DNA of 64,000 nucleotides, taken from assembly GCF_016865585.1 (NCBI RefSeq), contig NZ_JAESND010000005.1:186001-250000 (forward strand). Reading direction: 5' to 3'. Numbering within the stretch: position 1 is the first letter of the stretch; every line of letters begins with the position of its first letter. The notes under the pieces are model-generated. The model saw only the letters and a list, made by a program, of their open reading frames with translations. It ran no database searches and was not told the DNA's origin. The DNA is from Jeongeupia naejangsanensis. Lineage in GTDB: Bacteria > Pseudomonadota > Gammaproteobacteria > Burkholderiales > Chitinibacteraceae. A program made the translations under genes and the position numbers. Positions 32,371 through 42,208 of the stretch are shown one piece after another.

Positions 32371-33585
32371 ATGCAGATCTACAAAGTCGGCGGCGCCGTG
32401 CGTGACCGCCTGCTTGGCCTGCCGGTCAAGGACGTCGACTGGGTCGTCGTCGGCGCCACCGCCGATGAAATGGCGGCGCAGGGCTACCGTGCGGTCGGCA
32501 AGGATTTCCCGGTCTTCCTGCACCCGCAGACGAACGAGGAATACGCGCTGGCGCGCACCGAGCGCAAGGCCGGCCATGGCTACAAGGGCTTCACCGTCTT
32601 CGCCGAACCGAGTGTGACGCTGGAGGAAGACCTGGCGCGGCGCGACCTGACGATCAATGCGATCGCCGAGGACGAGCACGGCGCGCTGATCGATCCGTAT
32701 CACGGCCAGGCCGACCTGCAGGCAAGGCGGTTGCGTCACGTATCGCCGGCCTTTGTCGAAGATCCGGTGCGCATCCTGCGGCTGGCCCGTTTTGCCGCCC
32801 GCTTCGATTTTGCCGTTGTGCCGGAAACGATGGACCTGATGCGGCAGATGGTGGCCGATGGCGAGGTCGACCATCTGGTGGCCGAGCGTGTCTGGCAGGA
32901 GTTTGCCAAGGGTCTGATGTGCCATACGCCGAGCCGGATGTTCGCGGTGCTTTGCGAGTGCGGCGCACTCGCGCGGATCGCACCCGAGCTCGATGCACTG
33001 TGGGGCGTGCCGCAACGCGCAGACTACCATCCGGAAGTTGATACCGGTGTGCACGTGATGATGGTGCTCGACTACGCCGCCGCGCAGCGCTGGCCGTTGA
33101 CGACGCGCTTCGCCGCACTGTGCCACGATCTTGGCAAGCCGCTGACACCGGGCGACGTGCTGCCGAGCCACTACGGCCACGAAGGCGCCGGCGTGAAGGT
33201 CGTCGAGGCCCTGTGTGAGCGGCTGCGCGTGCCGGCCGACTGCCGCGATCTGGCGGTGATGGTCTGTCGCGACCACACCCACGTGCACCGGGCGAAAGAG
33301 CTGCGGGCCGATACCACGCTGGATCTGTTCACCCGTTGCGATGCGTTCCGCAAGCCGGCGCGGTTCGACGAGTTCCTCGATGCTTGTCTGGCCGATGCGC
33401 GTGGCCGGCTGCACTTCGAGGATTGCGACTACCCGCAGCCGGACTGGCTGCGGCTGCAGCTCGCTGCGGCCAATACCGTCAACGCCGGTGAAATTGCCCA
33501 GGGCTGTAGCGACAAGGCGCAGATTCCGCATGCGGTGCGCACGGCGCGGATCCGCGCGATCGAGGCGGTCAGGCGGACCGGCTAA
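32371..33585 (+). CDS. cca: Multifunctional CCA tRNA nucleotidyltransferase/phosphohydrolase
   Basis: Cca adds or repairs the 3' CCA end of tRNAs. The 404-residue protein is the betaproteobacterial bifunctional form: an N-terminal nucleotidyltransferase domain with VGGAVRDRLLG and DVDWVVVG (catalytic Asp pair), the ERKAGHGYKGF and RRDLTINAIAED basic motifs, then an HD phosphohydrolase domain with ALCHDLGKP. The ATG at 32371 gives the expected start MQIYKVGGAVRD. Its stop overlaps the convergent stop of the next gene by four bases. Confidence 0.94.
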   Translation: MQIYKVGGAVRDRLLGLPVKDVDWVVVGATADEMAAQGYRAVGKDFPVFLHPQTNEEYALARTERKAGHGYKGFTVFAEPSVTLEEDLARRDLTINAIAEDEHGALIDPYHGQADLQARRLRHVSPAFVEDPVRILRLARFAARFDFAVVPETMDLMRQMVADGEVDHLVAERVWQEFAKGLMCHTPSRMFAVLCECGALARIAPELDALWGVPQRADYHPEVDTGVHVMMVLDYAAAQRWPLTTRFAALCHDLGKPLTPGDVLPSHYGHEGAGVKVVEALCERLRVPADCRDLAVMVCRDHTHVHRAKELRADTTLDLFTRCDAFRKPARFDEFLDACLADARGRLHFEDCDYPQPDWLRLQLAAANTVNAGEIAQGCSDKAQIPHAVRTARIRAIEAVRRTG

Positions 33586-34646
33586 CGGGCTTCCAGCGCG
33601 GCAATCCGTGCACCGAGCTGGGCGATGGCGTCGGGCCGGTCGGCAGCGTTGTCGCGCTGCTCGAGCTGTGCCATCAGCGTGAAATGCCGTTGCCAGTACG
33701 CGAATTCGCCATGGGTGTCGCCGATGTCGGCACAGGCACGTGCGAGCGCGGCCTGACACTGGGCCTCGAGATAAGGGGCGCCGAGGCTGATCGCGCCGTC
33801 GAGCGCGCGACGCAGATAGTGGTCGGCCGCGTGCGGCTGGGCCAGATCGAGGCAGGTTTCACCGAGCGCCACCAGATTGACGACCTTGCCCCAGTAGTTG
33901 TGGGCGCTGCCGTTCAGCGACAGCGAACGCTCGAACTGCTGCCTCGCTTCGCCCAGTCGGCCTTGGCGCTTGAGCAGGTAGCCGCGGTAGTAGTACAGCT
34001 CGGGTTCGAACTCGCAGAATCCCAGCCGTGGCAGCAAGGCTTCGGCGGTGGCGAGTTCGGCAACGGTCGCATCGTCGTCGCCGCAGCGGTAATGGTGGGC
34101 GGCGATATTGATGTGCAGGCCGAAACGGATGTCGAGCCGATCGATGTCCGGCAGTTCGCGCTCGGCCTTGGCGAGCATCGCCGCTGCGGGCTCCGGTGCG
34201 ATCAGCATGAAGTAGAGCTTGGCCATGCCGAGATAGCCGAGCAGCCGGGCCAGTGCGGGACCGCCTGCCAGACCGCGCTCGAGCAGCGCCAGCCAGTGGG
34301 CTTCGGCCTCTTGGTAGCTGCCGCTGCCGTAGCGGACTTCGGCGGCGATATGGGTCGCCTCGCTCCACAACAGCGGATCACCGAGCGTGTCGGCCAGTTC
34401 GGCTGCCGCGACGCAGGCCGGATGGGCCTCGGCGCAATCGGGCATGGCAAACGCCGCGCGGGCGGCCTGCATCCATGCGCGTGCTTCGCCGGCCCGGTAG
34501 GCGATGGCCTGTGCGCGCTGCCGCGACTGGGTGGCAAGCAACAGGGCTTCGGCCGGTTGGGAGTGCGTCAGCGTGGCGGCGACGGCAAGGGTCTGGTCTA
34601 TTTCTGCGCGGAGGTTGAACACGCGCGCGGGCAGGGGAGCCGACAT
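33582..34646 (-). CDS. TPR-like repeat protein, unknown function
   Basis: A 354-residue helical protein made of repeated alpha-hairpins that look like tetratricopeptide repeats (for example AEALLLATQSRQRAQAIAYR and PELYYYRGYLLKRQGRLGEA). It lacks a catalytic motif, signal peptide or membrane segment. TPR proteins of this kind act in protein-protein contact or regulation, but no partner can be named. I chose ATG at 34646; a TTG at 34658 would add four residues, and no clear ribosome site favours either. It converges on cca with overlapping stops. Confidence 0.6.
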   Translation of the reverse strand: MSAPLPARVFNLRAEIDQTLAVAATLTHSQPAEALLLATQSRQRAQAIAYRAGEARAWMQAARAAFAMPDCAEAHPACVAAAELADTLGDPLLWSEATHIAAEVRYGSGSYQEAEAHWLALLERGLAGGPALARLLGYLGMAKLYFMLIAPEPAAAMLAKAERELPDIDRLDIRFGLHINIAAHHYRCGDDDATVAELATAEALLPRLGFCEFEPELYYYRGYLLKRQGRLGEARQQFERSLSLNGSAHNYWGKVVNLVALGETCLDLAQPHAADHYLRRALDGAISLGAPYLEAQCQAALARACADIGDTHGEFAYWQRHFTLMAQLEQRDNAADRPDAIAQLGARIAALEAR

Positions 34647-34760
34647 GAAAGGAAACAAGAAAACCGGACAGGCCGATCATAGAGACCGGCCGGTCGGGGG
34701 TAAACGGCTGCTCCGGACCGGTGTGCGATTCGTGCGACTGATGGCCGGTTGCGCGCCATG

Positions 34761-34789
34761 AAAAAAGCCGCGCAGTGCGCGGCTTTTTT
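34761..34789 (-). terminator. Strong bidirectional terminator near the ferredoxin gene
   Basis: A 13-bp perfect stem (AAAAAAGCCGCGC with GCGCGGCTTTTTT, loop AGT) lies 15 bases downstream of the minus-strand ferredoxin gene. The T/A runs on both sides allow it to work in both directions, so it separates the ferredoxin unit from the TPR gene. Confidence 0.92.
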
Positions 34790-34803
34790 CGGCTGGCCGG
34801 AAC

Positions 34804-35079
<276 letters not shown>

Positions 35080-35148
35080 TCACATAAAAACAAGAGCTTT
35101 GCGCAATTGTCCCACTTTGGACGGCGCAGGACAATGCTGCGTGAATGG

Positions 35149-35706
35149 TCACGCGGGTGTCAGCAAGCGGTAGTGGACGGTGCCGGCACGCCCTTCGCGC
35201 AGCACGGCCCAGCCGGCCAGTCCGGCTTCAAGGCGGGACCAGTCGGCGGTTTCGGCGTAGACGCGGGCGTCGGGCGCCAGTCGAGGCAGCAAGGCCGTCA
35301 GCGTCGGCAACAGCAGATCGCTGGCATACGGCGGGTCGACGAAAGCGATATCGAAAGTGTCGCTGCTGCGCGCCAGCCAGCTGGCCGCGTCGGCCTGGAC
35401 CAGTTCGATCCGGTCGAGCTTGAGCGTGGTCCGGTTGGCGGCGAGTGCTGCGTGCACCGGCTTGGATTTTTCGATCATCACTACATGTGCGGCATTGCGC
35501 GACGCCGCCTCGAAACCGAGCGCGCCACTGCCGGCGAACAGGTCGAGGCAGCGCTTGCCGGTCAGGTCCTGGCCGAGCCAGTTGAACAGTGTTTCGCGGA
35601 CGCGGTCGGGCGTCGGGCGCAGGCCGTCACCGTCGGGAAAATGCACGATGCGGCGGCGGCATTCGCCACCGATGATGCGGAGCTGGTTTTTCTGCTGGGC
35701 TGCCAT
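35149..35706 (-). CDS. rsmD: 16S rRNA (guanine-966-N2)-methyltransferase RsmD
   Basis: RsmD methylates G966 of 16S rRNA with SAM. The 185-residue protein has LRIIGGECRRRIVHFP, DLFAGSGALGFEAASR (SAM-binding motif I near residue 60) and the catalytic DPPY motif in FVDPPYASDLLLP. The start MAAQQKNQLRIIGGE is divergent from ftsY, with 67 bases between them, as in many proteobacteria. The length and motifs are standard. Confidence 0.94.
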   Translation of the reverse strand: MAAQQKNQLRIIGGECRRRIVHFPDGDGLRPTPDRVRETLFNWLGQDLTGKRCLDLFAGSGALGFEAASRNAAHVVMIEKSKPVHAALAANRTTLKLDRIELVQADAASWLARSSDTFDIAFVDPPYASDLLLPTLTALLPRLAPDARVYAETADWSRLEAGLAGWAVLREGRAGTVHYRLLTPA

Positions 35707-35773
35707 GGGGTCGAAGCGTTAAAATCGCGGCAAATCAAGCATTTTCCGCCAATCAGGGCCAATTTCAAAACCC

Positions 35774-36964
35774 ATGTTCAGTTTCTTCCGCAAGAAAAAG
35801 CCGGCCGAGGCGACGCCCGAACCGCAAGCGCAGCCCGTTCCGGCACCCGTCGAGGCGCCGGTGGCCCCGCAGCCCGCGTCCGTCGAAGCCGCCGCACCGC
35901 AGTTCGTCGACAGCCCCGCGCCCGTCGCACCAGCGCAGGAGCTTGCAGCGCCGGCTGTGGCGCCTGTCGCTGAATCCGTCGCGTCGATCGAACCGGCCGC
36001 GAGTGCGCCGGTCGTTGCGCAGCCGGCTCCTGTCGCCCAGCCGCAGGACAAACCCAGACTGTCGTGGGCCGAACGGCTCAAGGCCGGGCTGGCCAAGACG
36101 CGCGACAAGCTCGGCAAGAACCTCGCCGGCCTGTTCGGCGGTGGCAAGATCGACGAGGAACTGTACGAAGAGCTGGAAACCGTCCTGCTGACCGCCGACA
36201 TGGGCGTCAACGCGACGACCCACCTGCTCGACGACGTGCGCGAGCGCGTGTCGCTGAAGGGACTGAAGGATTCGCTCGAGCTGAAGGGCGCGCTGAAGGA
36301 CAGCCTGAACATGCTGATCGGCCCGCTCGAAGTGCCGCTCAGCCTCGAAGGCCACAAGCCCTTCATTCTGATGGTCGCCGGCGTCAACGGTGCCGGCAAG
36401 ACCACCAGCATCGGCAAGCTGGCCAAGTACTTCCAGTCGCAAGGCAAGAGCGTGCTGCTCGCTGCCGGCGACACTTTCCGCGCTGCGGCGCGCGAGCAGC
36501 TGGTCGTCTGGGGCGAGCGCAACGGCGTTCAGGTGATCGCGCAGGAGTCCGGCGATGCCGCAGCGGTGGCGTTCGACGCGGTCAACGCAGCCAAGGCGCG
36601 TGGCGTCGATGTGGTCATCGTCGATACCGCCGGCCGTCTGCCGACGCAGCTGCACCTGATGGAAGAGATCAAGAAGGTCAAACGCGTGGTGCAGAAGGCC
36701 GATCCGACCGGCCCGCACGAAATCATGCTGGTGCTCGACGCCAATACCGGCCAGAACGCGCTGTCTCAGGTGAAGGCCTTCGACGATGCGCTCGATCTGA
36801 CCGGCCTGGTGCTGACCAAGCTCGACGGCACCGCCAAGGGCGGCGTGATCGCGGCGATCGCGCGCGAACGCAGCATTCCGCTGCGCTTCGTCGGCGTCGG
36901 CGAGAGCATCGATGACCTGCGCCCCTTCGTGGCGCGCGACTACGTCGACGCGCTGTTCGACTGA
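35774..36964 (+). CDS. ftsY: Signal recognition particle receptor FtsY
   Basis: FtsY is the membrane-associated GTPase that receives SRP-ribosome complexes. The 396-residue protein has a Pro/Ala-rich acidic N-terminus (about residues 8-95) for membrane contact, then the NG domain. GTPase motifs are [13 protein letters not shown] (G1, about residue 202), [16 protein letters not shown] and [10 protein letters not shown], all intact. It is divergent from rsmD and is followed after four bases by an acetyltransferase and then ftsEX, a classic neighbourhood. Confidence 0.95.
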   Translation: MFSFFRKKKPAEATPEPQAQPVPAPVEAPVAPQPASVEAAAPQFVDSPAPVAPAQELAAPAVAPVAESVASIEPAASAPVVAQPAPVAQPQDKPRLSWAERLKAGLAKTRDKLGKNLAGLFGGGKIDEELYEELETVLLTADMGVNATTHLLDDVRERVSLKGLKDSLELKGALKDSLNMLIGPLEVPLSLEGHKPFILMVAGVNGAGKTTSIGKLAKYFQSQGKSVLLAAGDTFRAAAREQLVVWGERNGVQVIAQESGDAAAVAFDAVNAAKARGVDVVIVDTAGRLPTQLHLMEEIKKVKRVVQKADPTGPHEIMLVLDANTGQNALSQVKAFDDALDLTGLVLTKLDGTAKGGVIAAIARERSIPLRFVGVGESIDDLRPFVARDYVDALFD

Positions 36965-36967
36965 TCG

Positions 36968-37447
36968 ATGAGCCTGCCGACGCTGCTCACGCCCCGGCTG
37001 ATCCTGCGCCCGTTCGGCGACGGTGATGCCGGTGTGCTGGCAGCGCTGCCGCTGCCCGGTGGCACTGCGGGCTATCTGCGTGAACTGCGACGCGGCGAGC
37101 TGTTCGGCGGTGCGACCGGAATGGCGATCTGCCGTCGCAGCGACCGGCAAACCGTCGGCTGCGTCGGCGCGCGGTTCGAGCGTGACGAAGCGCATGTCGG
37201 GCTGTGGCTGCTGCCGGCGGCCTGTGGCAACGGCTTTGGCGTCGAGGCCGGTCGTGCCTTCATCGACCGGCTGTTCACGCAACATTCGCCGCGCGTCCTG
37301 CTGGCCCGGACCTTGCGGTCCGATGGTGCGGCGGCGCGGGTACTGACCCGGCTGGGCTTCGATCTCGATACCAGCGGCGACGTGCAGCTAGGCTGGCGTC
37401 TGCGCCGGCTCAGCTGGTCGGTTGCGCAGACCTCGGGCGGCCTGTGA
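36968..37447 (+). CDS. GNAT-family N-acetyltransferase
   Basis: A 159-residue GNAT enzyme. LLTPRLILRPFGDGDAGVLAAL is the usual N-terminal strand of RimJ/RimL-like members, and LPAACGNGFGVEAGRAFIDRLF gives the acetyl-CoA binding alpha-helix pattern (R/Q-x-x-G-x-G/A, here somewhat degenerate). It sits between ftsY and ftsE with 3 bases before and 46 after, so may be transcribed with both. Its substrate is not known, and the degenerate pyrophosphate loop weakens confidence in activity. Confidence 0.7.
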   Translation: MSLPTLLTPRLILRPFGDGDAGVLAALPLPGGTAGYLRELRRGELFGGATGMAICRRSDRQTVGCVGARFERDEAHVGLWLLPAACGNGFGVEAGRAFIDRLFTQHSPRVLLARTLRSDGAAARVLTRLGFDLDTSGDVQLGWRLRRLSWSVAQTSGGL

Positions 37448-37493
37448 GCGCCTTCTTCCGTTCAGACTCCGTGATCCTTTCCAAGGCGGACCG

Positions 37494-38147
37494 ATGATCC
37501 AATTCCAGCAAGTGACCAAACGCTATCCCGGCGGACTCGAAGCGCTCAAGGGCCTGAGCATGGACATCCAGCCGGGCGAGCTCGTCTTCCTCGCCGGCCA
37601 CTCGGGCGCCGGCAAGTCGACGCTGCTCAAGCTTATTGCCGGCATCGAGAAACCGACTGCCGGTACCGTGCTCGTCAACGGCCAGAACCTCGCGCGCGCG
37701 TCGCGCGGCAGCCTGCCCTACGTGCGGCGCCATTTCGGGCTGATCTTCCAGGACCACAAGATACTGTTCGACCGTTCGGTGTACGACAACGTCAAGCTGC
37801 CGCTCGACATCATCGGCTTCGACGGCCGCGAGGTGAAACGCCGGGTACTGGCGGCGCTCGACAAGGTCGGGCTGTCGGGCAAGGAAAAGCTCAATCCGAT
37901 CGCGCTGTCGGGCGGCGAGCAGCAGCGGCTGTGCATCGCCCGTGCCGTCGTGCACCGACCCGCCATCCTGCTGGCCGACGAACCGACCGCCAATCTCGAC
38001 CGCGACTATGCGCACGACATCCTCGAGCTGTTCAAGTCCTTCCACCAGGTCGGCGTGACGCTGGTGATCTCGGCGCACGACGAAACGCTGATGGCCGATT
38101 ACGGCCGGCGCATCCTGCGGCTGAAAAACGGCCAGTTCAGCGCTTAA
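37494..38147 (+). CDS. ftsE: Cell division ATP-binding protein FtsE
   Basis: FtsE, with FtsX, forms an ABC-type complex that regulates cell wall hydrolases during division. The 217-residue ATPase has Walker A GHSGAGKST (about residue 35), the signature LSGGEQQR and Walker B ILLADEPTANLD. The ATG at 37494 is preceded by AAGGCGG; an open frame upstream is not needed. It is placed between the acetyltransferase and ftsX, 11 bases apart from ftsX. Confidence 0.95.
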   Translation: MIQFQQVTKRYPGGLEALKGLSMDIQPGELVFLAGHSGAGKSTLLKLIAGIEKPTAGTVLVNGQNLARASRGSLPYVRRHFGLIFQDHKILFDRSVYDNVKLPLDIIGFDGREVKRRVLAALDKVGLSGKEKLNPIALSGGEQQRLCIARAVVHRPAILLADEPTANLDRDYAHDILELFKSFHQVGVTLVISAHDETLMADYGRRILRLKNGQFSA

Positions 38148-38158
38148 GGGAAAAACTG

Positions 38159-39055
38159 ATGAAACACTGGTTCCGCCTGCACGGCCTTGCCCTGTCCCGC
38201 ACTGTTGGCGCGCTGTTGCGCCATCCGGTCGCGACCCTGCTGCATCTGGCGGTGATCGGCCTTGTCGCCAGCCTGCCGCTCGGCCTGTATCTGCTGCTTT
38301 CGAGCGTCGCCGGCGTGACGTCGAAGATGCCGGTCGAGCCGCAGCTGACGGTCTTCCTCAAGCCCGAGGCCGACGTCGGCGCGCTGCGCGCGCAGCTCGC
38401 CAGGGACGGCCGGCTGGCGCAGACGCGCTTCGTGCCGAAGGACGAGGCGCTGAAGTCGATGGAAGCCGCCATCGGTAGCGGCGACCTGCTCGCCGGCCTG
38501 CCGGACAATCCGCTGCCCGACGCTTTCGTGCTGACCGCCCGGCGTGACGTGCCCGCGGCCGAGCTGACCCGGCTGGAACAAACGCTGTTGACCGATCCCG
38601 GCGTCGATACCGTGCAGCTCGATTCGGCATGGGCGGCGCGGCTCGAGAAGGCGATCGCACTCGGCCGCCATGCGCTGCAGGTCGTCGTGCTGCTGCTGGC
38701 AGTGGCGCTGGTGCTGGTCACCGGCAACGCCATCCGCATGCAGATCCTGACCCGGCGCGAGGAAATCGAGGTCGCCAAGCTGATCGGCGCAACCGACAGC
38801 TTCATCCGCCGGCCGTTCCATTACAGCGCGGCAATCCAGGGGGTACTCGGCGGGCTGGTCGGCTGCGGCATCGCCGCCGGGGCGATCACCTGGCTGAATC
38901 CGGCGGTCGGCGAGCTGGCCGCCGCCTACGGCCAGCCCTTCCTGCTGGCGTTGCCGGGGCCGGTCGAGCTTGCTGCCGTCTGCGTGACGACGATGCTGCT
39001 GTGCCTGCTCGGTGCGTGGTTTGCCGTCTGGCGTCATCTGCGCCGCTATCGCTGA
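38159..39055 (+). CDS. ftsX: Cell division protein FtsX
   Basis: FtsX is the membrane partner of FtsE. The 298-residue protein has a cytoplasmic N-terminus, a first membrane helix at about 25-45, a periplasmic domain (about 50-165) that contacts the amidase activator EnvC, and three C-terminal helices. Typical motifs are LLRHPVATLLHLAVIG and REEIEVAKLIGATDSFIRRPF. AAGGG precedes the ATG at 38159. The order ftsY-ftsE-ftsX-rpoH is the conserved arrangement. Confidence 0.94.
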   Translation: MKHWFRLHGLALSRTVGALLRHPVATLLHLAVIGLVASLPLGLYLLLSSVAGVTSKMPVEPQLTVFLKPEADVGALRAQLARDGRLAQTRFVPKDEALKSMEAAIGSGDLLAGLPDNPLPDAFVLTARRDVPAAELTRLEQTLLTDPGVDTVQLDSAWAARLEKAIALGRHALQVVVLLLAVALVLVTGNAIRMQILTRREEIEVAKLIGATDSFIRRPFHYSAAIQGVLGGLVGCGIAAGAITWLNPAVGELAAAYGQPFLLALPGPVELAAVCVTTMLLCLLGAWFAVWRHLRRYR

Positions 39056-39154
39056 GTACGACGACGTCATAGCTTCAGGCAATGGGCATGATTGGCATAA
39101 TTGCCGTGCGCATCGGTACATCCCGTGCTTGAATCTGTGGAACCCGAAGCAGAC

Positions 39155-39181
39155 TTAGCACTCAAATGATACGAGTGCTAA
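39155..39181 (+). promoter_or_regulatory. CIRCE operator (HrcA binding site) upstream of rpoH
   Basis: TTAGCACTC (39155-39163), nine bases, then GAGTGCTAA (39173-39181): both arms match the CIRCE consensus exactly. CIRCE is bound by the heat-shock repressor HrcA. It ends 47 bases before the rpoH start, so rpoH is likely repressed by HrcA when unstressed. HrcA is not encoded in this window. Confidence 0.93.
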
Positions 39182-39184
39182 TAT
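39155..39184 (+). promoter_or_regulatory. Sigma-70-like promoter of rpoH overlapping CIRCE
   Basis: TTAGCA (39155-39160) and TAATAT (39179-39184) are 18 bases apart and could be -35 and -10 boxes inside or beside the CIRCE arms. This is the usual way CIRCE blocks RNA polymerase. A CTTGAAT upstream (about 39128) might be part of an alternative, heat-shock-type promoter but lacks a good -10. Confidence 0.5.
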
Positions 39185-39228
39185 CATGAACGTTGCTTGT
39201 GTAACGTCAGCAAGACAGGAGTGAACGA

Positions 39229-40089
39229 ATGGGGAACAGCCTTGCCCTGCCGGTGATCACCGGCGGTGACAGCATTGAAAGTTACATCCATCGTGTCAAC
39301 GCGATTCCGATGTTGAGCGTCGAGGAAGAGGTCGAACTCGCCACGCGCCTGCAGAAGGAAAGCGATCTCGAGGCCGCCGGGCGCCTGGTGATGAGCCACC
39401 TGCGCGTCGTGGTGTCGATCGCGCGCGGCTACGCCGGTTACGGCCTGCCGCAGGCGGACCTGATCCAGGAAGGCAACATCGGCCTGATGAAGGCGGTCAA
39501 ACGCTTCGAGCCCGATCGTGGCGTGCGGCTGTTCTCGTTCGCCGTGCACTGGATCAAGGCCGAAATCCACGAATACATCCTGCGCAACTGGCGTCTGGTC
39601 CGCATCGCGACGACCAAGGCGCAGCGCAAGCTCTTCTTCAACCTGCGCTCGATGAAGTCGAGCTTTGCCGCGCTGACGCATGCGCAGGCCAAGGAAATCG
39701 CCGACGACCTCGGCGTGAAGCCGGAAGAAGTGCTGGAAATGGAAACGCGGATGACCGGCCAGGACATCGCGCTGATGGCCGATCACGACGACGACGAGGG
39801 CGGTTTCGCCCCGATCGACTGGCTGGCCGACCATGACGCGGAGCCAACCCGGCAGATCGAACGTCGTGCCGCCGACCGTCTGCAGTCCGACGGCCTGCGC
39901 GAAGCGCTCGAAACGCTCGACGAGCGCAGCCGTCGCATTGTCGAAACACGCTGGCTGGCCGATGAAGGCAAGGGTCTGACGCTGCACGAACTCGCCGCCG
40001 AATACAGCGTTTCGGCCGAGCGGATCCGCCAGATCGAGGTCAAGGCGCTGCAGAAGATGCGCTCGGCGCTGTTGCCGGTCGCCGCGTAA
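39229..40089 (+). CDS. rpoH: RNA polymerase heat-shock sigma factor RpoH (sigma-32)
   Basis: RpoH directs RNA polymerase to heat-shock promoters. The 286-residue sigma-70 family protein has region 2 (LVMSHLRVVVSIARGY, LIQEGNIGLMKAVKRFEPDRGVRLFSFAVHWI) and region 4.2 (LHELAAEYSVSAERIRQIEVKALQKM). The RpoH-specific box QRKLFFNLR is at about residues 131-139. Strong AGGAG precedes the ATG. It lies after ftsX, and a perfect CIRCE operator overlaps its promoter. Confidence 0.96.
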   Translation: MGNSLALPVITGGDSIESYIHRVNAIPMLSVEEEVELATRLQKESDLEAAGRLVMSHLRVVVSIARGYAGYGLPQADLIQEGNIGLMKAVKRFEPDRGVRLFSFAVHWIKAEIHEYILRNWRLVRIATTKAQRKLFFNLRSMKSSFAALTHAQAKEIADDLGVKPEEVLEMETRMTGQDIALMADHDDDEGGFAPIDWLADHDAEPTRQIERRAADRLQSDGLREALETLDERSRRIVETRWLADEGKGLTLHELAAEYSVSAERIRQIEVKALQKMRSALLPVAA

Positions 40090-40101
40090 ACGATGCGCTT
40101 C

Positions 40102-40137
40102 AACAAAAAGGGCACCTTCGGGTGCCCTTTTTGTTTT
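40102..40137 (+). terminator. Rho-independent terminator after rpoH
   Basis: A stem of 13-15 bp (AACAAAAAGGGCACC with GGTGCCCTTTTTGTT, tetraloop TTCG) lies just after rpoH and before the convergent queC gene. The T-rich right arm and stable TTCG loop make it a good terminator for both strands. Confidence 0.92.
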
Positions 40138-40151
40138 GCCTCGCGGCCGGA

Positions 40152-40835
40152 TCAGACCGGCCGGTAGCGCGTCGGATCGGTCACACCGGCTGCGGTAAAG
40201 CCTTCACGGCGCAGCCGGCAGGCATCGCAGACGCCGCAGGCACGGCCGTCGTCGTCGGCCTGATAGCAGGTCACGGTCAGGCCGTAATCGACACCGAGCC
40301 GGGCGCCGGTCCGGATGATGTCGCCCTTGGACAGGTCGATCAGCGGCGTGTGGATCGTCAGCGGCGACCCTTCGACGCCGGTGCGCGTCGCCAGCCGCGC
40401 CATCGCCTGATAGGCGGCGATGTAGTCGGGACGGCAGTCGGGATAGCCCGAGTAGTCCACGGCGTTGACGCCGATGAAGATGTCGTCGCTCTTCAGGACT
40501 TCGGCCCAGGCCAGCGCGTAAGACAGCAGGATGGTGTTGCGTGCCGGGACGTAGGTCAGCGGGATCTCGCCTTCCTTGGGTGCCTCCTCGGGCACGGCGA
40601 TGCTGGCGTCGGTCAGGGCCGAACCGCCGAAGGCAGCCAGGTCGATCGTGACGACACGGTGGGCTGCTGCGCCGAGCGCCTTGGTGACGCGTTCGGCGGC
40701 TTTCAGCTCGGCATTGTGGCGCTGGCCGTAATTGAACGACAGGCAGTAGGGTGCAAAGCCCTGATCCCTGGCGATCGCCAGGCAGGTCGCGGAATCGAGG
40801 CCGCCCGAGAGCAGGATGACGGCGGGTTTGCTCAT
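40152..40835 (-). CDS. queC: 7-cyano-7-deazaguanine synthase
   Basis: QueC turns 7-carboxy-7-deazaguanine into preQ0, in queuosine and deazapurine synthesis, using ATP and ammonia. The 227-residue enzyme has the PP-loop [10 protein letters not shown] at residues 10-19, [11 protein letters not shown], and the zinc-binding Cys set [20 protein letters not shown] near the C-terminus. GGAG precedes the ATG at 40835. It overlaps clcA by four bases. queE lies two genes away on the same strand. Confidence 0.95.
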   Translation of the reverse strand: MSKPAVILLSGGLDSATCLAIARDQGFAPYCLSFNYGQRHNAELKAAERVTKALGAAAHRVVTIDLAAFGGSALTDASIAVPEEAPKEGEIPLTYVPARNTILLSYALAWAEVLKSDDIFIGVNAVDYSGYPDCRPDYIAAYQAMARLATRTGVEGSPLTIHTPLIDLSKGDIIRTGARLGVDYGLTVTCYQADDDGRACGVCDACRLRREGFTAAGVTDPTRYRPV

Positions 40836-42160
40836 TTGTGGTGCTCCAGTACCGGTTTCGGCGCGACGGCGGCGAGCGCGCGTTCGGCGAGATCGTGATA
40901 GAAATTGGTCTTGAAGATGCGGGCGACGGTCGACGCGATCATCGCGGTGGCCATGATCGAGATCACCATCTCGTGGCCGTCGGTCATTTCCATCAGGATG
41001 AAGGACGCCGTCAGCGGCGCGCGCGTTACCGCGGCCAGCACCGCCGTCATGCCGATCGCGACCAGCTTGATGTGCAGTTCCGGCCCTACCAGCGGCTGGA
41101 ACCAGCTGCCGAGGCCGGCGCCGAGCGACAGCGACGGCGCGAAGATGCCGCCGGGCAGACCGGTCAGATAGGTCGACAGCAGGCCGACGAACTTCAGCGG
41201 CAGGTAGTACCACGCCAGCGTGGCCTCGCCGGCGACGACCTTGCTGGTGACCTCGGCGCCGCTGCCGAAGATCGGCGCGGCCAGACCGCAGACGGCGATC
41301 AGCAGGCCGCAGCAGGCGACAAACAGGTAGGGGCGGGTGGCGCGAACCAGCTGGACGCGCGCCGGCAGCCAGCGGTTCGGGTTGACGCACAGCCACGAAA
41401 ACGCGCCGCCGACGAGACCGCCGGCAATCGAGATCAGCAGCAGCGGCGGCAGGATGCTGACACTGAAGCCGGGCGCCTTGATGTGGCCGAAATAGGTGTA
41501 GCTGCCGAGGAAGGCCAGCGAGACGACGCCCGAGAGGATGACCGCGCCGAGGATCTTGCCGCTGGTGCGTTCCTCGACCGAGCGCGCCAGTTCTTCGAAC
41601 GCAAAGACGATGCCGGCGAGCGGCGTGTTGAACGCCGCGGCAATCCCGGCGGCGCCGCCGGCGAGGATCAGCTGGCGCCGGAATGCCGCATCGCCGAGCG
41701 GAAACAGCCGGCGGCAGGCGTACATGATGCTGGCGCCGATCTGCACCGTCGGTCCTTCGCGACCAAGCACGAAGCCCGAGCCGAGGCCGGCGACGATGCA
41801 GACGAACTTGGTTGCGGCGAGCTTGAGGTTGACGAGCTTGTTGGCGATTTCGGGCCGGTCGGCGACATGCAGCGCCGCCATCGCCTGCTGGATGCCGCTA
41901 CCTTCGGCACCGGGGCCGACGCGGCGCATCAGCCAGACGATGGCCATGCCGCCGAGCGGCAGCGAGATGAACGGCCACCAGAACCAGCGGGTGGTCAGGC
42001 TGTCGAAACCGGCAAATGCCCATTCGGCGGCCTTGGCGAGCATCACCGCGAGTACGCCGACGGCGGCCGCGCCGACCCACAGCGCGATCGTACCGCGGCT
42101 GCGCTGCGGCAGATGGCGCAACCGGACCAGCCAGCGCTTCAGGGTCATTTTGAGGATCAT
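40832..42160 (-). CDS. clcA: ClC-family chloride channel or H+/Cl- antiporter
   Basis: A 442-residue membrane protein of the ClC family with about 17-18 hydrophobic helices or re-entrant parts. The motifs [11 protein letters not shown] (GKEGP-type ion filter loop), [23 protein letters not shown] and [18 protein letters not shown] are the three signature loops. The Glu in GREGP and the later FAFEE glutamate suggest the gating residue is present. Without a C-terminal CBS domain, it is a short ClcA-like type. Its stop overlaps the queC start (ATGA), so it may be cotranscribed with queC. Confidence 0.92.
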   Translation of the reverse strand: MILKMTLKRWLVRLRHLPQRSRGTIALWVGAAAVGVLAVMLAKAAEWAFAGFDSLTTRWFWWPFISLPLGGMAIVWLMRRVGPGAEGSGIQQAMAALHVADRPEIANKLVNLKLAATKFVCIVAGLGSGFVLGREGPTVQIGASIMYACRRLFPLGDAAFRRQLILAGGAAGIAAAFNTPLAGIVFAFEELARSVEERTSGKILGAVILSGVVSLAFLGSYTYFGHIKAPGFSVSILPPLLLISIAGGLVGGAFSWLCVNPNRWLPARVQLVRATRPYLFVACCGLLIAVCGLAAPIFGSGAEVTSKVVAGEATLAWYYLPLKFVGLLSTYLTGLPGGIFAPSLSLGAGLGSWFQPLVGPELHIKLVAIGMTAVLAAVTRAPLTASFILMEMTDGHEMVISIMATAMIASTVARIFKTNFYHDLAERALAAVAPKPVLEHHK

Positions 42161-42208
42161 GGGGCCTCCGGGGCGTGCATTGAGGATAGCCGAGCAATCC
42201 CTTGGCGC

